Shown: positions 59,876-60,453 of the stretch, one piece after another
Layout of the letters: every line of letters starts with the position of its first letter
Position numbering within the stretch: the stretch's first letter is position 1
DNA from: an uncultured SAR86 cluster bacterium
GTDB taxonomy: Bacteria > Pseudomonadota > Gammaproteobacteria > Magnimaribacterales > D2472
Assembly (NCBI GenBank): GCA_902551185.1
Contig: CACDCN010000001.1
Span: 67,049 to 127,501, forward strand
DNA length: 60,453 bases
Reading direction: 5' to 3'
The notes under the pieces: model-generated
What the model was told of the DNA's origin: nothing
The model's database searches: none
Seen by the model: the letters and a program-made list of their open reading frames with translations, nothing else
Translations under genes and position numbers: made by a program

Positions 59876-60453
59876 ATGTCATTGGATAATATAGAAGAAA
59901 TAGCATCATTTATTGTTGCACACGGTAAAGGCATTCTGGCTGCAGATGAAAGCAATCCTACCTGTGGAAAAAGATTCGACTCTATTGGAGTTGAATCCAC
60001 TGAAGAAAATAGAAGAGATTATAGAGAGATGCTATTTAGATCTAAGGGAATAAAAGGCAATATAGGCGGCGTAATACTTTTTGATGAAACTATTAGACAA
60101 TCCGCAGAAGACGGCTCCTTATTAAGAGATCTGATATCTGAACAAGGGGCACTGCCTGGCATTAAAGTTGATAAAGGACTAAAGCCAATAGAAGATTGTC
60201 CTGGAGAAACAGTTACCGTAGGTTTAGATGGTTTGGATGAAAGATTAAAAGAATACGCATCAATGGGAGCCAAATTTACTAAATGGAGAGCTGTAATTAA
60301 TATCGGTGATAGCATTCCTACTGACAAATGTATAGATGCTAATATGGATGCTCTTGCTGATTATGCAAAGTGTGCACAAGATAATGGGATGGTACCAATA
60401 GTTGAACCTGAAGTTCTAATGGATGGAGATCATAATATTGAAGAATGTTATCA
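59876..60453 (+). CDS. Class I fructose-bisphosphate aldolase, N-terminal part
   Basis: This aldolase splits fructose-1,6-bisphosphate to two trioses. Only the first 192 codons are in the window. The start has IVAHGKGILAADESNPTCG followed by KRF, and later GGVILFDETIRQSA and IKVDKGLKPI, matching the eukaryote-type class I aldolase that uses a Schiff-base lysine. That lysine should lie just past the window edge. Many gammaproteobacteria have a class II metal-dependent aldolase here instead. It follows pgk by 3 bases. Confidence 0.92.
   Translation, partial: MSLDNIEEIASFIVAHGKGILAADESNPTCGKRFDSIGVESTEENRRDYREMLFRSKGIKGNIGGVILFDETIRQSAEDGSLLRDLISEQGALPGIKVDKGLKPIEDCPGETVTVGLDGLDERLKEYASMGAKFTKWRAVINIGDSIPTDKCIDANMDALADYAKCAQDNGMVPIVEPEVLMDGDHNIEECY

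Overview
This is an AT-rich, very tightly packed stretch of a bacterial chromosome carrying only core genes. Gene content and order point to a streamlined gammaproteobacterium, probably a marine SAR86-like lineage. The evidence for the class is synteny: rpmH-rnpA-yidC-mnmE-mnmG-rsmG-parAB-atp on one side of dnaA-dnaN-recF-gyrB, then def-fmt-trkA, tsaC-hemF-aroE and lptM-lysA-dapF-DUF484-xerC-HAD. The SAR86-like assignment is inferred from composition and compaction, not from a database search. I found no tRNA, rRNA, insertion sequence, prophage, CRISPR array or clear pseudogene. No stretch longer than 240 bases lacks a gene.

Layout. 1-5229 (minus): ATP synthase genes atpI-B-E-F-H-A-G-D, with atpD cut by the window edge. 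5305-12853 (minus): chromosome partition (parA, parB), rRNA and tRNA modification (rsmG, mnmG, mnmE), the membrane insertase yidC, rnpA and a 44-residue rpmH. 12854-13029 is the best replication-origin candidate, with a perfect DnaA box, and dnaA-dnaN-recF-gyrB read away from it. A perfect parS-type site lies in the end of recF. 18427-25763: acyltransferase, homodimeric glycyl-tRNA synthetase, lipid A acyltransferase, potassium uptake (trkA, trkH), and fmt-def. 25828-28814 (plus): purE, tsaC, hemF, aroE and a YheV-like zinc ribbon.

28948-37146 is a complete aa3-type cytochrome c oxidase locus: subunit II with a fused cytochrome c domain, subunits I and III, the Cox11, SURF1 and SCO assembly factors, and heme A synthesis by ctaA and ctaB. 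37148-41198 (minus) holds a quinone oxidoreductase, gshA and pckA. 41418-47690 holds dsbB, polA, a Coq4-like gene, engB, and a small periplasmic redox operon (cytochrome c4, DsbA, pseudoazurin-like protein). 47687-53273 (minus) is the lptM-lysA-dapF-DUF484-xerC operon, extended by a gamma-glutamylcyclotransferase-like gene, a PhlG-like hydrolase, a HAD phosphatase and a UbiK-like gene. 53320-56585 (minus) carries the S-adenosylmethionine cycle genes metK and ahcY around a MORN-repeat protein. 56737 to the end (plus) is tkt-pgk-class I fba.

No obvious new multi-gene system stands out. The best observations are: a 27-codon lptM whose mature lipoprotein would be nine residues long; an abrupt reversal of strand composition at about 9.4 kb with no change in gene direction; six convergent gene pairs whose stop codons abut or overlap; a PhlG-like hydrolase inserted in a conserved housekeeping operon; and a long palindrome over the pckA promoter region.
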